Shown here one piece after another: positions 19,970-31,494 of a DNA stretch of 64,000 nucleotides; the first letter of the stretch is position 1; every line of letters starts with the position of its first letter. Position numbers and translations under genes: made by a program. The stretch is from Rhizobium chutanense (GTDB lineage Bacteria > Pseudomonadota > Alphaproteobacteria > Rhizobiales > Rhizobiaceae). The notes under the pieces were generated by a model that was given only the letters and a program-made list of their open reading frames with translations, did no database searches and was not told the DNA's origin. Location: positions 62,001 to 126,000 of the forward strand of contig NZ_NWSV01000009.1 of the NCBI RefSeq assembly GCF_002531935.1, in the 5' to 3' direction.

Positions 19970-22501
19970 TCAGGCCGCGCGATAGACCGGCGCCACCGCC
20001 GTCTCGCCGTCGATCTTGAACTGCTGGATAAGCCTGCGCAGAGAGTCGGCCTCGTCGGCCAGTTCGCGGCTGGCGGCGGTCGTCTCCTCCACCATGGCGG
20101 CGTTCTGCTGCGTCATCTGGTCCATCTGGTTGACGGTGGCGTTGACGCTCTGCAGCGCGTTGGACTGGTCGTGGCTGGCGCGGGCGATCATCTCGACATG
20201 CTGGCTGATCGTGACGATCTGGGCACTGATCTTGGCGAGCACCGTGCCGGTCTCCTGGACGAATTGCGAGCCGGAGCTGACCTCGTTGGTCGACTTGTTG
20301 ATCAGGCCCTTGATCTCCTGTGCGGCGGCTGCGGAACGCTGGGCGAGTTCCCGGACTTCCATCGCCACCACCGCGAAGCCCTTGCCGGCTTCACCGGCAC
20401 GGGCCGCCTCGATGCCGGCGTTGAGGGCCAGCAAGTTGGTCTGGAAGGCGATCTCGTCGATGACGCCGATGATCTGCTCGATCTGGCGCGCGGCATCCTC
20501 GATGCGGCCCATCGCGTCGATCGCATTGCTGACGACGACGGCGGAATCGTCGGCGCTGCGCTTGGCCTGGCGGACGATCTGGTCGGCATCCTTGGCGCGT
20601 TCGGCCGACGAGCGGACGGTGACGGTGATCTCGTCGACGGCGGCCGCGGTCTCTTCGAGCGAAGCGGCCTGCTGTTCGGTGCGCTTCGACAGATCCTCGG
20701 CCGACTGGGCCATCTGATTGCCGTTGCCCTGGATCAGTTCGACATTGTCGCGGATCTGGCTCATCGTCGCCTGCAGGCGCATCATCGAACCGTTGAAATC
20801 CTGGCGCAGCTGTTCGAGGCGGCCGATGAAGGGCGTTTCGATCGTCGTCGAGATATCGCCCTGCGACATGCGTTCGAGGCCGGCGGCGAGTTGGTTGACG
20901 GCGAATTCGATCTGGCGATCCATTTCGCGCTTTTCGGCGTCGTTGCGCTGGCGCTCGTGTTCGGCGGCGGCGCGTTCCTCGTCGCTCTGCTCCTCGATGC
21001 GGATCTTCGAGATGGCGTTTTCCTTGAAGATGCCGAGCGCGCGGGCCATGTCGCCGATTTCGTCGTAGCGCTGCTCACCGGAGATGCTGGTGTCGAGCGC
21101 CCCTTCGGCGATGCGGCGCATGGCGCCGGTGATCTGGCTGATCGGGCGCTGCAGCGTCAGCACCAGGGCGATGCCGCCGAGGATCGACAGGAGGATGCCG
21201 AGACCGGTGGTCATGACCGAGATGCTGTTTGCCTGGGTGCGCTCGGTGCCGGCCGTCTGCTTCTGCAGCTCGGCGAAATCGGTCAGCTTCTTCCAGATGC
21301 CGTCGAGTTCCTGGCGGGCCGCAGCATAGGCCGTGACGCGCTCGCCGATCGTGTCGACAATCTTCGAGCCGCCGCCGGAGATGGCGTCGAGCGCCGGCTG
21401 GATCGCGCCGGAGATGCCTTCGGCAAAGCCCATGCCCTTGGCGCTGGTGATCAGCACCTGCATGTCCTTGCCGAGCGTGCCGGCCTGCTGCTGCAGGCGC
21501 ACGAGATTATCCTTGCTTGAATTGGCGAGGAAATCGGAAAGGACGATCTGCAGCGCATAGACGGAATTTTCGAGGCGGCGCGTATCCTGAAGCACGGAAT
21601 TGGTCTGGGCGATGCGGCCTTCGAGCTCGGCGAAACGCTGTGTCGCCTCGCGCATCTTCTGCGTTGCCGTCAGCTGCGTATAGGTCGAGGTCTGGCGGAA
21701 ACGCGAGACCAGACGGCCGAGTTCGGCGATGTCCTCGTCGGTCGGCGTAGGCATCTGGGCGATCGCCTTGATGCTGTCGATCGTTGCGGTCAGCGCGTCG
21801 ATGACGTTCTTCTGATTGGTCGGAACCGAAATGGCGATCTGCCGCTGGGCTTTGATGATCGCAGGCATCTGTTCGTTGATGTAGGCGATCTTGTCCTGCG
21901 GCGTCTGCGGCTTGCTGTAGCCGCTGGCGACGGTGCCGAGGAAGTCGCCGCCCTTCAGCAGGCGGTCGGCGGTGCGCAGCGTGATGGTGGCGGCACCCTC
22001 GTCGTTCTGCAGCGCCGTCTGCAATTCCTCGGCCTGGTAGGAGACCGTAAAGCGGGTGCTGATCAGGCTCTTCTGCGCGGCGTCGATCTGCTCATGCAAC
22101 GCCTGTTCCTGCTCATGCAGCGACCAGAGCTTGTCGACGACGCCTGAAATGTCCTTGGTGCGGCGCGATGCCTCGGCAAGGCTGTCGCGGCCGGCGGCCT
22201 CGTCGCCCACCTGGTTCAGCGTCTGGTCGAGCACGCCCTGCTGGGTCTTCAGTTCCGCGGTCAGCTTGTCGCGCGCCTCCGGGCTGGTGACGCGCAGAAA
22301 ATCGTCCATCGAACCGTAAAGATCCTTGAAGCCGCTCAGCGACTGCAGCACGCTGTTGGATATTTCCATGCGGCCCTGTAGAAGTCCCGAGGCGTAAAGG
22401 CCCGTCAGGCCGACCGCCGAAATGGTGACGACGAAAGGCAGAACGAAGATCAGAACCTTGGTCTTGATCCTGAAGCGGGAAAGAATCTTGTCAATCAACA
22501 T
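19970..22501 (-). CDS. Methyl-accepting chemotaxis protein with long helical sensor
   Basis: An 843-residue chemoreceptor. TM1 is at about 17-38, TM2 at about 428-450, and between them about 390 residues of predicted all-helical periplasmic sensor, far larger than a four-helix bundle and reminiscent of tandem helical-bundle receptors such as S. meliloti McpZ, which I recall from this chromosomal neighbourhood. HAMP and a signalling domain with DEIAFQTNLLALNAGIEAAR follow. The C-terminus (VAPVYRAA) has no NWETF-like tail. The signalling half is strongly similar to the adjacent receptor. The ligand is unknown. Confidence 0.92.
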   Translation of the reverse strand: MLIDKILSRFRIKTKVLIFVLPFVVTISAVGLTGLYASGLLQGRMEISNSVLQSLSGFKDLYGSMDDFLRVTSPEARDKLTAELKTQQGVLDQTLNQVGDEAAGRDSLAEASRRTKDISGVVDKLWSLHEQEQALHEQIDAAQKSLISTRFTVSYQAEELQTALQNDEGAATITLRTADRLLKGGDFLGTVASGYSKPQTPQDKIAYINEQMPAIIKAQRQIAISVPTNQKNVIDALTATIDSIKAIAQMPTPTDEDIAELGRLVSRFRQTSTYTQLTATQKMREATQRFAELEGRIAQTNSVLQDTRRLENSVYALQIVLSDFLANSSKDNLVRLQQQAGTLGKDMQVLITSAKGMGFAEGISGAIQPALDAISGGGSKIVDTIGERVTAYAAARQELDGIWKKLTDFAELQKQTAGTERTQANSISVMTTGLGILLSILGGIALVLTLQRPISQITGAMRRIAEGALDTSISGEQRYDEIGDMARALGIFKENAISKIRIEEQSDEERAAAEHERQRNDAEKREMDRQIEFAVNQLAAGLERMSQGDISTTIETPFIGRLEQLRQDFNGSMMRLQATMSQIRDNVELIQGNGNQMAQSAEDLSKRTEQQAASLEETAAAVDEITVTVRSSAERAKDADQIVRQAKRSADDSAVVVSNAIDAMGRIEDAARQIEQIIGVIDEIAFQTNLLALNAGIEAARAGEAGKGFAVVAMEVRELAQRSAAAAQEIKGLINKSTNEVSSGSQFVQETGTVLAKISAQIVTISQHVEMIARASHDQSNALQSVNATVNQMDQMTQQNAAMVEETTAASRELADEADSLRRLIQQFKIDGETAVAPVYRAA

Positions 22502-22815
22502 GGCGTTCCGGGCCTTTCATACACCACTCCTCCCGCAGGCGGCCATAGGGCGCCAGCCGGGTGCACATCGAGCTGTTTTTTAAATTTACATTGGGGAACC
22601 CGGAAGCCAGGCGGCAGTCATTGCCAGTTCATGTCCAAACAACTTGGAGATGCCCAAATAATCGCGAGCAATTGTGTCAGATTAGGTATTAATTTTCGGA
22701 TAAGCGGTGACGGCAGGTTAAGCCAAGGCAGTGAAATAGTTGCAAATTGCCGGCCGCAACACCGCAGCGCGGCAATCGACATGCCGCAATGTTCTTTCAA
22801 GGCCGGCAGACGGGA
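22502..22815. other. Intergenic region with no gene seen
   Basis: About 310 bases between the large chemoreceptor and the 47-residue peptide gene. It contains the chemoreceptor's leader and an A/T-rich patch (22660-22700). The short ORFs on both strands here look random in composition and have no ribosome sites. I found no RNA gene or clear operator. Confidence 0.5.
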
Positions 22816-22959
22816 TCAGATGAGGTGCGACAGCAGCAGCGCGAGGCTGGCGGCGGTGGCGCCGGCGGCAAGCATCAGATAACGCAGGGCCACCATCCGG
22901 GCGTTCGGCTTTGCCTCGGCAATTGCGATGGCGCGGGCGCGTCGTGTGTTTCCGGTCAT
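22816..22959 (-). CDS. 47-residue single-pass membrane peptide
   Basis: A small ORF with the build of a bitopic membrane protein: a basic N-terminus (MTGNTRRARAIAIAEAKPNAR) followed by a hydrophobic helix (residues 23-46, YLMLAAGATAASLALLLSHLI). GTGAGG lies 9 bases upstream of the ATG, and a reasonable promoter is 60 bases further up. It stands alone between the chemoreceptor and the flavoprotein genes. The family is not recognised. Basic residues followed by a C-terminal helix suggest a cytoplasm-in topology. Confidence 0.6.
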   Translation of the reverse strand: MTGNTRRARAIAIAEAKPNARMVALRYLMLAAGATAASLALLLSHLI

Positions 22960-23020
22960 GCTCGAAACCTCACTTCTGTCTGACACAACAATCCAACAAA
23001 ACAGCTTGCCGGTAAAGCAT

Positions 23021-23049
23021 TATCTAGGAACGATCTTGCAAACCGCCAA
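23021..23049 (-). promoter_or_regulatory. Likely promoter of the 47-residue peptide gene
   Basis: TTGGCG (23044-23049) and TAGATA (23021-23026) on the minus strand, spacer exactly 17 bases, giving a leader of roughly 55 bases before the ATG at 22959. Confidence 0.4.
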
Positions 23050-23143
23050 TTGAGACAGGATGGCGCACCTCTCTTAAGAAGTCTTGAATCACTATTACTA
23101 ATATATGGCGCAGCGGTTTCGGAGACCGGCTGACAACACCGCC

Positions 23144-24364
23144 TCAGACGCATTCGCCCGCAGCAAATCCGGAGGCCCAGGCCCACTGGAAATTATAGCC
23201 GCCGAGCCAGCCGGTGACGTCGACGCATTCGCCGATGAAATAAAGCCCGGGCACGGCCTTTGCCTCCATGCTGCGGGAATCGAGCGCTGCCGTATCGATA
23301 CCGCCGAGCGTCACTTCGGCGGTGCGGTAGCCTTCCGAGCCGGATGGCTTGAGCGCAAAATTCTGGGCGCTGGCGGCAAGGCGCAGCAACGCTTTGTCGG
23401 GCAGATCGGCCATGTTGCCGGAGATTTTTTCGCGTTCCGCGAGAAACTGCGCCAGGCGCTTCGGCAGGATGTCGCCAAGAGCGGTCTGCGGCGACTGGCG
23501 GCCATTGCGCTGTTTTGCCGTCTTCAGATGCGCCGCGATGTCGATATCCGGTTCGATCGCCACAACGATCTCGTCTCCCTCGCGCCAGAAAGAGGAGATC
23601 TGCAGGATGGCGGGGCCGCTCAAGCCCCGATGGGTAAAGAGCAGCGCTTCGCGGAAAGCCGTCTTGCCATGGCGGATTTCGGCCGGCGCGGCGATGCCGG
23701 CAAGCGGGGCGACGGCCTCGAGCAGGCCGGGATCCAGCGTCAGCGGCACGAGGCCGGGGCGGGTTTCGAGCACGGGAAGACCGAACTGCTCGGCGAGGCG
23801 ATAGGCAAAGCCGGTGGCGCCCATCTTCGGGATCGACTTGCCGCCGGTGGCGATGATCAGCGACGATGCTTCATAGACGCCCTCACCTGTGGAGACGCGG
23901 AAGCCCGCCTCCGTCCTTTCGACGCTTGAGATTTCGGCGCCGAGATGCAGCATAGCACCAGCTGCGCGCATCTCCTCCAGCAGCATGCGGATGATGTCCT
24001 TGGCGCTGTCGTCGCAGAAAAGCTGGCCGAGCGTCTTCTCGTGCCAGGCAATGCCGTGGCGGTCGACCATGGCGATGAAATCGGCGGGCGTGAAACGGGC
24101 GAGCGCGGACTTGCAGAAATGCGGATTGGCGGAGAGGAAGTTCTTCGGCCCGGCATGGATATTGGTGAAATTGCAGCGGCCGCCGCCGGAGATGCGGATC
24201 TTCTCGCCGGGCGCCCTTGCATGGTCGAGGACCACGACCGAGCGGCCGCGTTTTCCGGCCCGGATAGCCGCCATCATGCCCGCCGCCCCGGCGCCGATGA
24301 CGATGACGTCGCTTTTGCGCTGCAAACCCGTTTCCCCGATCAAGACAGCGTCTTCTTTTTCCAT
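23144..24364 (-). CDS. BaiN/HI0933-family NAD(P)/FAD-dependent oxidoreductase
   Basis: A 406-residue flavoprotein. The dinucleotide fold starts at residue 18 (DVIVIGAGAAGMMAAIRAGKRG), followed by the family hallmark GEKIRISGGGRCNFTN and a C-terminal flavin segment (YFIGECVDVTGWLGGYNFQWAWASG). Members have been described as putative aminoacetone oxidases or flavoprotein reductases, and the substrate here is unknown. It is divergent from puuA by 87 bases, which may only reflect shared regulatory space. No good ribosome site precedes the ATG at 24364. Confidence 0.85.
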   Translation of the reverse strand: MEKEDAVLIGETGLQRKSDVIVIGAGAAGMMAAIRAGKRGRSVVVLDHARAPGEKIRISGGGRCNFTNIHAGPKNFLSANPHFCKSALARFTPADFIAMVDRHGIAWHEKTLGQLFCDDSAKDIIRMLLEEMRAAGAMLHLGAEISSVERTEAGFRVSTGEGVYEASSLIIATGGKSIPKMGATGFAYRLAEQFGLPVLETRPGLVPLTLDPGLLEAVAPLAGIAAPAEIRHGKTAFREALLFTHRGLSGPAILQISSFWREGDEIVVAIEPDIDIAAHLKTAKQRNGRQSPQTALGDILPKRLAQFLAEREKISGNMADLPDKALLRLAASAQNFALKPSGSEGYRTAEVTLGGIDTAALDSRSMEAKAVPGLYFIGECVDVTGWLGGYNFQWAWASGFAAGECV

Positions 24365-24451
24365 CGAAGGGCGAAAGTCAACGTTCTCAACCTCTCGCCA
24401 ATTGGCAAAGTCCGGTTATGATGGCGCCACGATCAACCAAACCGGTGTGTC

Positions 24452-25888
24452 ATGTCCCCAAAAAAGACGACGCTGAAGCCTGCCAGAAACGTACCCGCCT
24501 CGAAGCAGACACCCCCGGACCCCGGATCCCTGCGCGGCGTTGCGAACTGGAAGGAAGCAGCGCGGTGGCTGAGGGACAGGGGCATCGAAGATATCGAATG
24601 CATCACGCCGGACCTTGCCGGCGTGCCGCGCGGCAAGATGATGCCGAGCTCGAAATTCACCTCGAACACGTCCTTGGCGCTGCCGTCGGCGATCTACAGG
24701 CACACGATTTCGGGCGAATATCCGGATGAGACCGAGAGCTTCCGCTACGAGCCGCGCGACAGCGACCTGAAGCTGATGCCCGATCTTTCGACGCTGTCCG
24801 TCGTGCCCTGGGAGACCGACCCGACGGCGCAAGTGATCTGCGACATCGTCGATTCGGACGGTGGCGAAGTATCTTATACGCCGCGCAACGTCTTGAAACG
24901 CATCCTGAGCCTCTATCACGAGCGCGGCTGGAAGCCGATCGTGGCACCGGAGATCGAATTCTATCTGGTCGCCAAGAATGACGATCCCGACTATCCGCTG
25001 CACCCGCCCAAGGGGCGGTCCGGCCGCTCGATCCTCGGCGGCCAGGGCTATTCGATCGCCGGCATCAACGAGTTCGATGAGTTGATCGACGACATCTACC
25101 ATTTCTCGGAGAAGCAGGGCCTGGAGATCGACACGCTGATCCACGAGGAAGGACCGGCGCAACTCGAGATCAACCTGCGCCACGGCAACCCGATCGAGCT
25201 TGCCGACCAGGTGTTCCTGTTCAAGCGCACGATCCGCGAGGCGGCGCTGAAACACGACATCTATGCGACCTTCATGGCCAAGCCGATGCAGGGCCAGCCG
25301 GGTTCGGCGATGCATATCCATCAGTCGGTGGTCAATATCGAGACCGGCAGGAACGTCTTCTCCAATCCGGACGGATCGGCATCGAAGGAATTCTTCCATT
25401 TCATCGGCGGCATGCAGAAATTCGTGCCGAGCGCGATGGCGATGCTGGCGCCCTATGTGAACTCCTACCGGCGCCTGCAGCCCGACATGTCCTGCCCCGT
25501 CAACAATGCCTGGGGCTACGACAACCGCACGACGGCCTTTCGCGTTCCGGTTTCCGATCCGCAGGCCCGGCGCGTCGAAAACCGGCTGCCGAGCTCGGAT
25601 GCCAATCCCTATCTGGCGCTCGCCGCCTCGCTCGCCGCCGGCCTGCTCGGCATCATGAAAGAGATCGAGCCGACGGCGCCGACGGAGGATTCGGCCAATG
25701 AAGGCTCGATCGACCTGCCGCGCGGCCTGCTGGAAGCCGTGGCGCTGCTCGAGGACGAGCCGGCCTTCGAGGAAATGTTCGGCTCTCAGTTCATTGGCCT
25801 TTATGCCGGCGTCAAGCGCGGCGAGTTCGAGACTTTCATGCAGGTGATCAGCCCTTGGGAGCGGGAATTCCTTCTGCTCAACGTGTAA
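24452..25888 (+). CDS. puuA: Glutamine synthetase-like gamma-glutamylputrescine synthetase (PuuA type)
   Basis: A 478-residue enzyme of the glutamine synthetase fold, ATP-dependent, likely joining glutamate to putrescine. The metal-site and catalytic stretches are present (IVAPEIEFYLV near residue 168, HIHQSV near 288, and the C-terminal RVENRLPSSDANPYLA). Compared with GlnA it lacks the adenylylation-loop tyrosine context, as expected for PuuA-like members. It lies 9 bases before an FAD oxidase gene of PuuB type; the pair forms the first two steps of the gamma-glutamylated putrescine route. The potFGHI importer in the same window supports the substrate. Other amines are possible. Confidence 0.82.
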   Translation: MSPKKTTLKPARNVPASKQTPPDPGSLRGVANWKEAARWLRDRGIEDIECITPDLAGVPRGKMMPSSKFTSNTSLALPSAIYRHTISGEYPDETESFRYEPRDSDLKLMPDLSTLSVVPWETDPTAQVICDIVDSDGGEVSYTPRNVLKRILSLYHERGWKPIVAPEIEFYLVAKNDDPDYPLHPPKGRSGRSILGGQGYSIAGINEFDELIDDIYHFSEKQGLEIDTLIHEEGPAQLEINLRHGNPIELADQVFLFKRTIREAALKHDIYATFMAKPMQGQPGSAMHIHQSVVNIETGRNVFSNPDGSASKEFFHFIGGMQKFVPSAMAMLAPYVNSYRRLQPDMSCPVNNAWGYDNRTTAFRVPVSDPQARRVENRLPSSDANPYLALAASLAAGLLGIMKEIEPTAPTEDSANEGSIDLPRGLLEAVALLEDEPAFEEMFGSQFIGLYAGVKRGEFETFMQVISPWEREFLLLNV

Positions 25889-25897
25889 GGGACCGTC

Positions 25898-27196
25898 ATG
25901 GCATTGCAGGAGACGTGGCAGAGCCCGATCGCGCCCGGGCTATCCTGGTATCAGGCAACCGCGGGGGAGCGGCCGACCTATGCCGCCCTCGACGGGTCGA
26001 GAACCGCAGACGTCGCCATTATCGGCGGCGGCTATACCGGCCTGCAGGCCGCCTATCATCTGGCCAAAGCGGGCGTTTCGGTGGTGCTCATCGAGGCCTG
26101 CCGCTTCGGTGACGGGGCGTCCGGGCGCAATGGCGGCCAGCTCGGCACCGGCCAGCGGTGGTGGCCGGAAGAACTCGAGGAGAAGATCGGCTACGAACGC
26201 TCGAAGGCGCTGTTCGATCTTGCCGAGGCGGCCAAGCGCCATCTCCTCGATTTTTCCCGCGAGCACCAGATCGAGATGGATTATGCGCCCGGCCAGCTCA
26301 ATGTCGCGCACAAGGCAAGCTACCGACGTGACTATCAGGAAAATGCCGAGATCGCCGCAGAGCGCTACGGCTATCCGCATTTGAGCTTCATGGACGAGAG
26401 GGAAACGCAGGAGCGGCTGGGCTCGAAGCGTTTTTATTGCGGCGTGCGCGATGTCGGCACGGGCCATATCCACCCGCTGAAACTGCTGATCGGGCTGGCA
26501 CGGGTCGCCGCCAATGCCGGCGCCGATCTCTTCGAGATGACCAAGGCTACGGCGATCCGCCAAGGCGGCGGCAAGGTGACGGTCGAAACCGAAAAGGGAA
26601 CGATCACCGCCGACCGCGCGCTGATCGCCTGCGACGGCCATATCGACGGACTCGAACCGGTGACGGCAAGCCATGTCATGCCGATCCGGTCCTTCATCGG
26701 CGCCACCGTTCCGCTCGACGGGCATCCCGATGTGCTGCCCGGCGGCGAAGCCGTCGCCGATTCGCGCTTCGTCGTGCGCTATTTCCGCAAATTCGGCGAC
26801 GGCCGCCTGCTATTTGGCGGACGCGAGGCCTATACATCGGACAATCCGAAGGACATTTCGCAGCATATCCGCCGGCAGATCGCCGAGATCTATCCCGCGC
26901 TGAAAGATATCGAGATCACCCATGCCTGGGGCGGCAACGTCGGTATCACCATGCCGCGCCAGCCTTTCGTGCGCGAGGTCATGCCCGGCGTCATCTCGAT
27001 CGGCGGTTATTCCGGCCATGGCGTCATGCTGTCAAACTACTGTGGCAAGCTTTACGCGGAAACGGTGCTGGGAAAATCCCGCGATCTCGACCTGTTCGAA
27101 TCGCTCGATATTCCGGCCTTTCCCGGCGGTGCGCGCATGCGGGCTCCGCTGCTTTTTCTTGCCTTGTCGTGGTTTGCTCTTCGCGACAAGTTTTAG
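25898..27196 (+). CDS. puuB: FAD-dependent gamma-glutamylputrescine oxidoreductase (PuuB type)
   Basis: A 432-residue DAO-family flavoenzyme. The FAD fold begins near residue 38 (DVAIIGGGYTGLQAAYHLAKAG), followed by GASGRNGGQLGTGQ, typical of PuuB/OrdL proteins, and a C-terminal GYSGHGVMLSNYCGK. It should oxidise gamma-glutamylputrescine to the aldehyde. It is translated just after puuA. The last 20 residues are hydrophobic and unusual (APLLFLALSWFALRDKF). The downstream aldehyde dehydrogenase and hydrolase of a full Puu set are not here. Confidence 0.82.
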   Translation: MALQETWQSPIAPGLSWYQATAGERPTYAALDGSRTADVAIIGGGYTGLQAAYHLAKAGVSVVLIEACRFGDGASGRNGGQLGTGQRWWPEELEEKIGYERSKALFDLAEAAKRHLLDFSREHQIEMDYAPGQLNVAHKASYRRDYQENAEIAAERYGYPHLSFMDERETQERLGSKRFYCGVRDVGTGHIHPLKLLIGLARVAANAGADLFEMTKATAIRQGGGKVTVETEKGTITADRALIACDGHIDGLEPVTASHVMPIRSFIGATVPLDGHPDVLPGGEAVADSRFVVRYFRKFGDGRLLFGGREAYTSDNPKDISQHIRRQIAEIYPALKDIEITHAWGGNVGITMPRQPFVREVMPGVISIGGYSGHGVMLSNYCGKLYAETVLGKSRDLDLFESLDIPAFPGGARMRAPLLFLALSWFALRDKF

Positions 27197-27330
27197 TCCG
27201 ATTGCGGATTTCCTCTTTGCGGAATTCGCTCTAAAACCGGTGCCTGACAGATTCATTGCACTGCACACTGGCTTTTTTAAATCGATTAGATTAAAAGGGC
27301 CGCCAACCAGCATGATTGAGAGATAAGCTC

Positions 27331-28806
27331 ATGAGCAGCCAGATCATTCCCGTTGAGCCTTTTGATTACGTCGTCTTCGGCGGCAGCGGCGACCTTGCCG
27401 AACGCAAGTTGCTGCCCGCCCTTTATCATCGCCAGATCGAGGGCCAGTTCTCCGAACCGACCCGCATCATCGGCGCCTCGCGCAGCCCGCTTTCGCATGA
27501 GGAATACCGCAAGTTCGCCAAGGACGCGCTGAAGGAGCACCTGAAGAAGGGTGAATATGACGAAGCCGAGGTGGAGAAGTTCTGTGCCCGCCTCTACTAC
27601 GTCTCGGTCGATGCCCGCACCGATGCCGGCTGGGATCAGTTGAAGAAGCTGCTCGACGAGGGCAAGGAGCGCGTGCGTGCCTTCTACCTTGCCGTCGCGC
27701 CCGGCATCTTCGGCGATATTTCGCAGAAGATCCACGACCACAAGCTGATCACCAAGTCGACCCGCATCGTTGTCGAAAAGCCGATCGGCCGCGACCTGGC
27801 CTCGGCGCTGCAGCTCAACGATACGATCGGCCGCGCCTTCAAGGAAGAACAGATCTTCCGCATCGATCACTATCTCGGCAAGGAGACGGTGCAGAACCTG
27901 ATGGCGCTGCGCTTTGCCAATGCGCTCTATGAGCCGCTGTGGAACGCCAACTACATTGATCACGTGCAGATCACCGTGGCCGAAGCGGTCGGCCTGGAAG
28001 GTCGTGCCGGCTATTACGATACGGCCGGCGCATTGCGCGACATGGTGCAGAACCACATCCTGCAACTGCTCTGCCTGACGGCGATGGAAGTGCCCTCGTC
28101 GATGGATTCGGAAGCGGTTCGCGACGAGAAGCTGAAGGTGCTGCGCGCCCTGAAGCCGCTCAATGCCTCCAATGTCGAGCAGGCGACGGTGCGCGGCCAG
28201 TATCGCGCCGGCGCATCGGGCAGCGGCCCCGTCAAAGGCTATCTCGAAGAACTCGAAGGCGGCGTCTCGAACACCGAGACCTTCGTCGCCATCAAGGCGG
28301 AGATCAACAACTGGCGCTGGGCGGGCGTTCCCTTCTACATCAGAACCGGCAAGCGCCTGACCGGCCGCATGTCCGAGATCGTCATTACCTTCAAGCCGAT
28401 CCCGCATGCGATCTTCGACCAGGCAGCCGGGCGCATTGTCGCCAACCAGCTGATCATCCGGCTGCAGCCGGATGAGGGCGTCAAGCAGTCGCTGATGATC
28501 AAGGATCCGGGCCCGGGCGGCATGCGCCTGCGCAACGTCTCGCTCGACATGAGCTTCGCCCAGGCCTTCAACGTCCGCAATCCCGACGCTTACGAACGTC
28601 TGCTGATGGACGTGGTCCGCTCCAACCAGACCTTGTTCATGCGCCGCGACGAAGTCGAAGCGGCATGGAGATGGGTGGATCCGATCCTCAAGGGTTGGGA
28701 GACGACCGGCCAGCAGGTGCAGGGCTATACGGCCGGCACTTGGGGCCCGAGCCAGGCCATCGCGCTGATCGAGCGCGACGGCCGCACCTGGCACGACGAT
28801 ATCTAG
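27331..28806 (+). CDS. zwf: Glucose-6-phosphate 1-dehydrogenase
   Basis: A 491-residue enzyme oxidising glucose 6-phosphate to 6-phosphogluconolactone with NAD(P)+. The nucleotide-binding GGSGDLAERKLLPALY is near residue 14, and the active-site signature RIDHYLGKE near 177. I choose the ATG at 27331 (GAGAGA upstream) over a TTG 15 bases earlier. It leads the zwf-pgl-edd cluster, with 10 bases to pgl and 74 from pgl to edd. The 134-base leader upstream is A/T-rich near 27270-27295 and should hold the promoter; a HexR-like site was not recognised. Confidence 0.96.
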   Translation: MSSQIIPVEPFDYVVFGGSGDLAERKLLPALYHRQIEGQFSEPTRIIGASRSPLSHEEYRKFAKDALKEHLKKGEYDEAEVEKFCARLYYVSVDARTDAGWDQLKKLLDEGKERVRAFYLAVAPGIFGDISQKIHDHKLITKSTRIVVEKPIGRDLASALQLNDTIGRAFKEEQIFRIDHYLGKETVQNLMALRFANALYEPLWNANYIDHVQITVAEAVGLEGRAGYYDTAGALRDMVQNHILQLLCLTAMEVPSSMDSEAVRDEKLKVLRALKPLNASNVEQATVRGQYRAGASGSGPVKGYLEELEGGVSNTETFVAIKAEINNWRWAGVPFYIRTGKRLTGRMSEIVITFKPIPHAIFDQAAGRIVANQLIIRLQPDEGVKQSLMIKDPGPGGMRLRNVSLDMSFAQAFNVRNPDAYERLLMDVVRSNQTLFMRRDEVEAAWRWVDPILKGWETTGQQVQGYTAGTWGPSQAIALIERDGRTWHDDI

Positions 28807-28816
28807 GACGAAACCG

Positions 28817-29515
28817 ATGGCATCGACCCTGCATTCCTTCGCCAGCGCCGCAGACCTCGCCGGCAGTCTCGCCGACAAGGTCGCGAGCACGCTTTCGGCG
28901 GCAATCTCAGCCCGCGGAACGGCGTCCATCGCCGTTTCCGGCGGCTCGACGCCGAAAGCCTTCTTCCAGGCGCTGTCGACCCGCGACCTCGCCTGGGAAA
29001 AGGTGACGATCACGCTCGTCGACGAGCGTTTCGTGCCGGCCGACAATCCGCGCTCGAACCATCTGCTGGTCGATGCCAATCTCTTGCAGAACAAGGCGAA
29101 GTCGGCGCGTTTCGTGCCGCTTTACCAGCCCGCCGCCTCCGTTGAGGTCGCCGCCCGGCTGGCGACGGAAAAGAGCGCCGAGATCGGCATTCCCTTCGAT
29201 GTCGTCATCCTCGGCATGGGCGGCGACGGCCACACGGCCTCGTTCTTTCCCGGCGGCAGCAATCTTGCCAAGGCGCTCGATGCATCGACGCCGCGCGGCA
29301 TCATCACCATGGAAGCGGAAGGGGCCGGCGAGCCGCGCCTGACCTTCACCTTCTCCAGTCTTCAGGATGCCGCACTCCTGGTTCTCCATATCGAGGGCGA
29401 AGGCAAAAAAGACGTTCTCGCCAAGGCGGAAGGCAACGGAGACGAGGCAGACATGCCGATCCGCGCCGTTCTGCGCCGGGCCACTTCCCCGGTCGAGATC
29501 TACTGGGCTCCCTGA
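28817..29515 (+). CDS. pgl: 6-Phosphogluconolactonase
   Basis: A 232-residue enzyme hydrolysing 6-phosphogluconolactone to 6-phosphogluconate. It has the SGGSTPK phosphate-binding loop, the conserved VDERFVP segment and [14 protein letters not shown]. It lies 10 bases after zwf and is probably coupled. The length is normal for the DevB/SOL family. Confidence 0.94.
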   Translation: MASTLHSFASAADLAGSLADKVASTLSAAISARGTASIAVSGGSTPKAFFQALSTRDLAWEKVTITLVDERFVPADNPRSNHLLVDANLLQNKAKSARFVPLYQPAASVEVAARLATEKSAEIGIPFDVVILGMGGDGHTASFFPGGSNLAKALDASTPRGIITMEAEGAGEPRLTFTFSSLQDAALLVLHIEGEGKKDVLAKAEGNGDEADMPIRAVLRRATSPVEIYWAP

Positions 29516-29589
29516 TCGGCCCCAGACCCGGATCCGGATGGCCGGAGCCGCCGAAACAGATAAGACAACGAACAAGGCAGGGATCTTCC

Positions 29590-31413
<1,824 letters not shown>

Positions 31414-31431
31414 GCAAAGACGCTCCAGGCA

Positions 31432-31477
31432 AACAAAAACCCGCGAGGCGCGCGCAGCACCCCGCGGGTTTTTTGTT
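31432..31477 (+). terminator. Terminator of zwf-pgl-edd
   Basis: Stem AAAAACCCGCG / CGCGGGTTTTTT with a GC-rich loop, 19 bases past the edd stop. Its A and T tails make it bidirectional, so it also serves the convergent PilZ-like gene. Confidence 0.88.
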
Positions 31478-31494
31478 ATCAGTTTTGCGATCTG

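Noticed and set aside
22618..22800. 60-codon minus-strand ORF next to the large chemoreceptor
   Set aside because: Odd amino-acid content (Cys/Trp/Leu mix), no ribosome site, and A/T-rich intergenic sequence.
27277..27294. TTAA-N10-TTAA upstream of zwf
   Set aside because: Wrong spacing for CtrA, and the region is simply A/T-rich.
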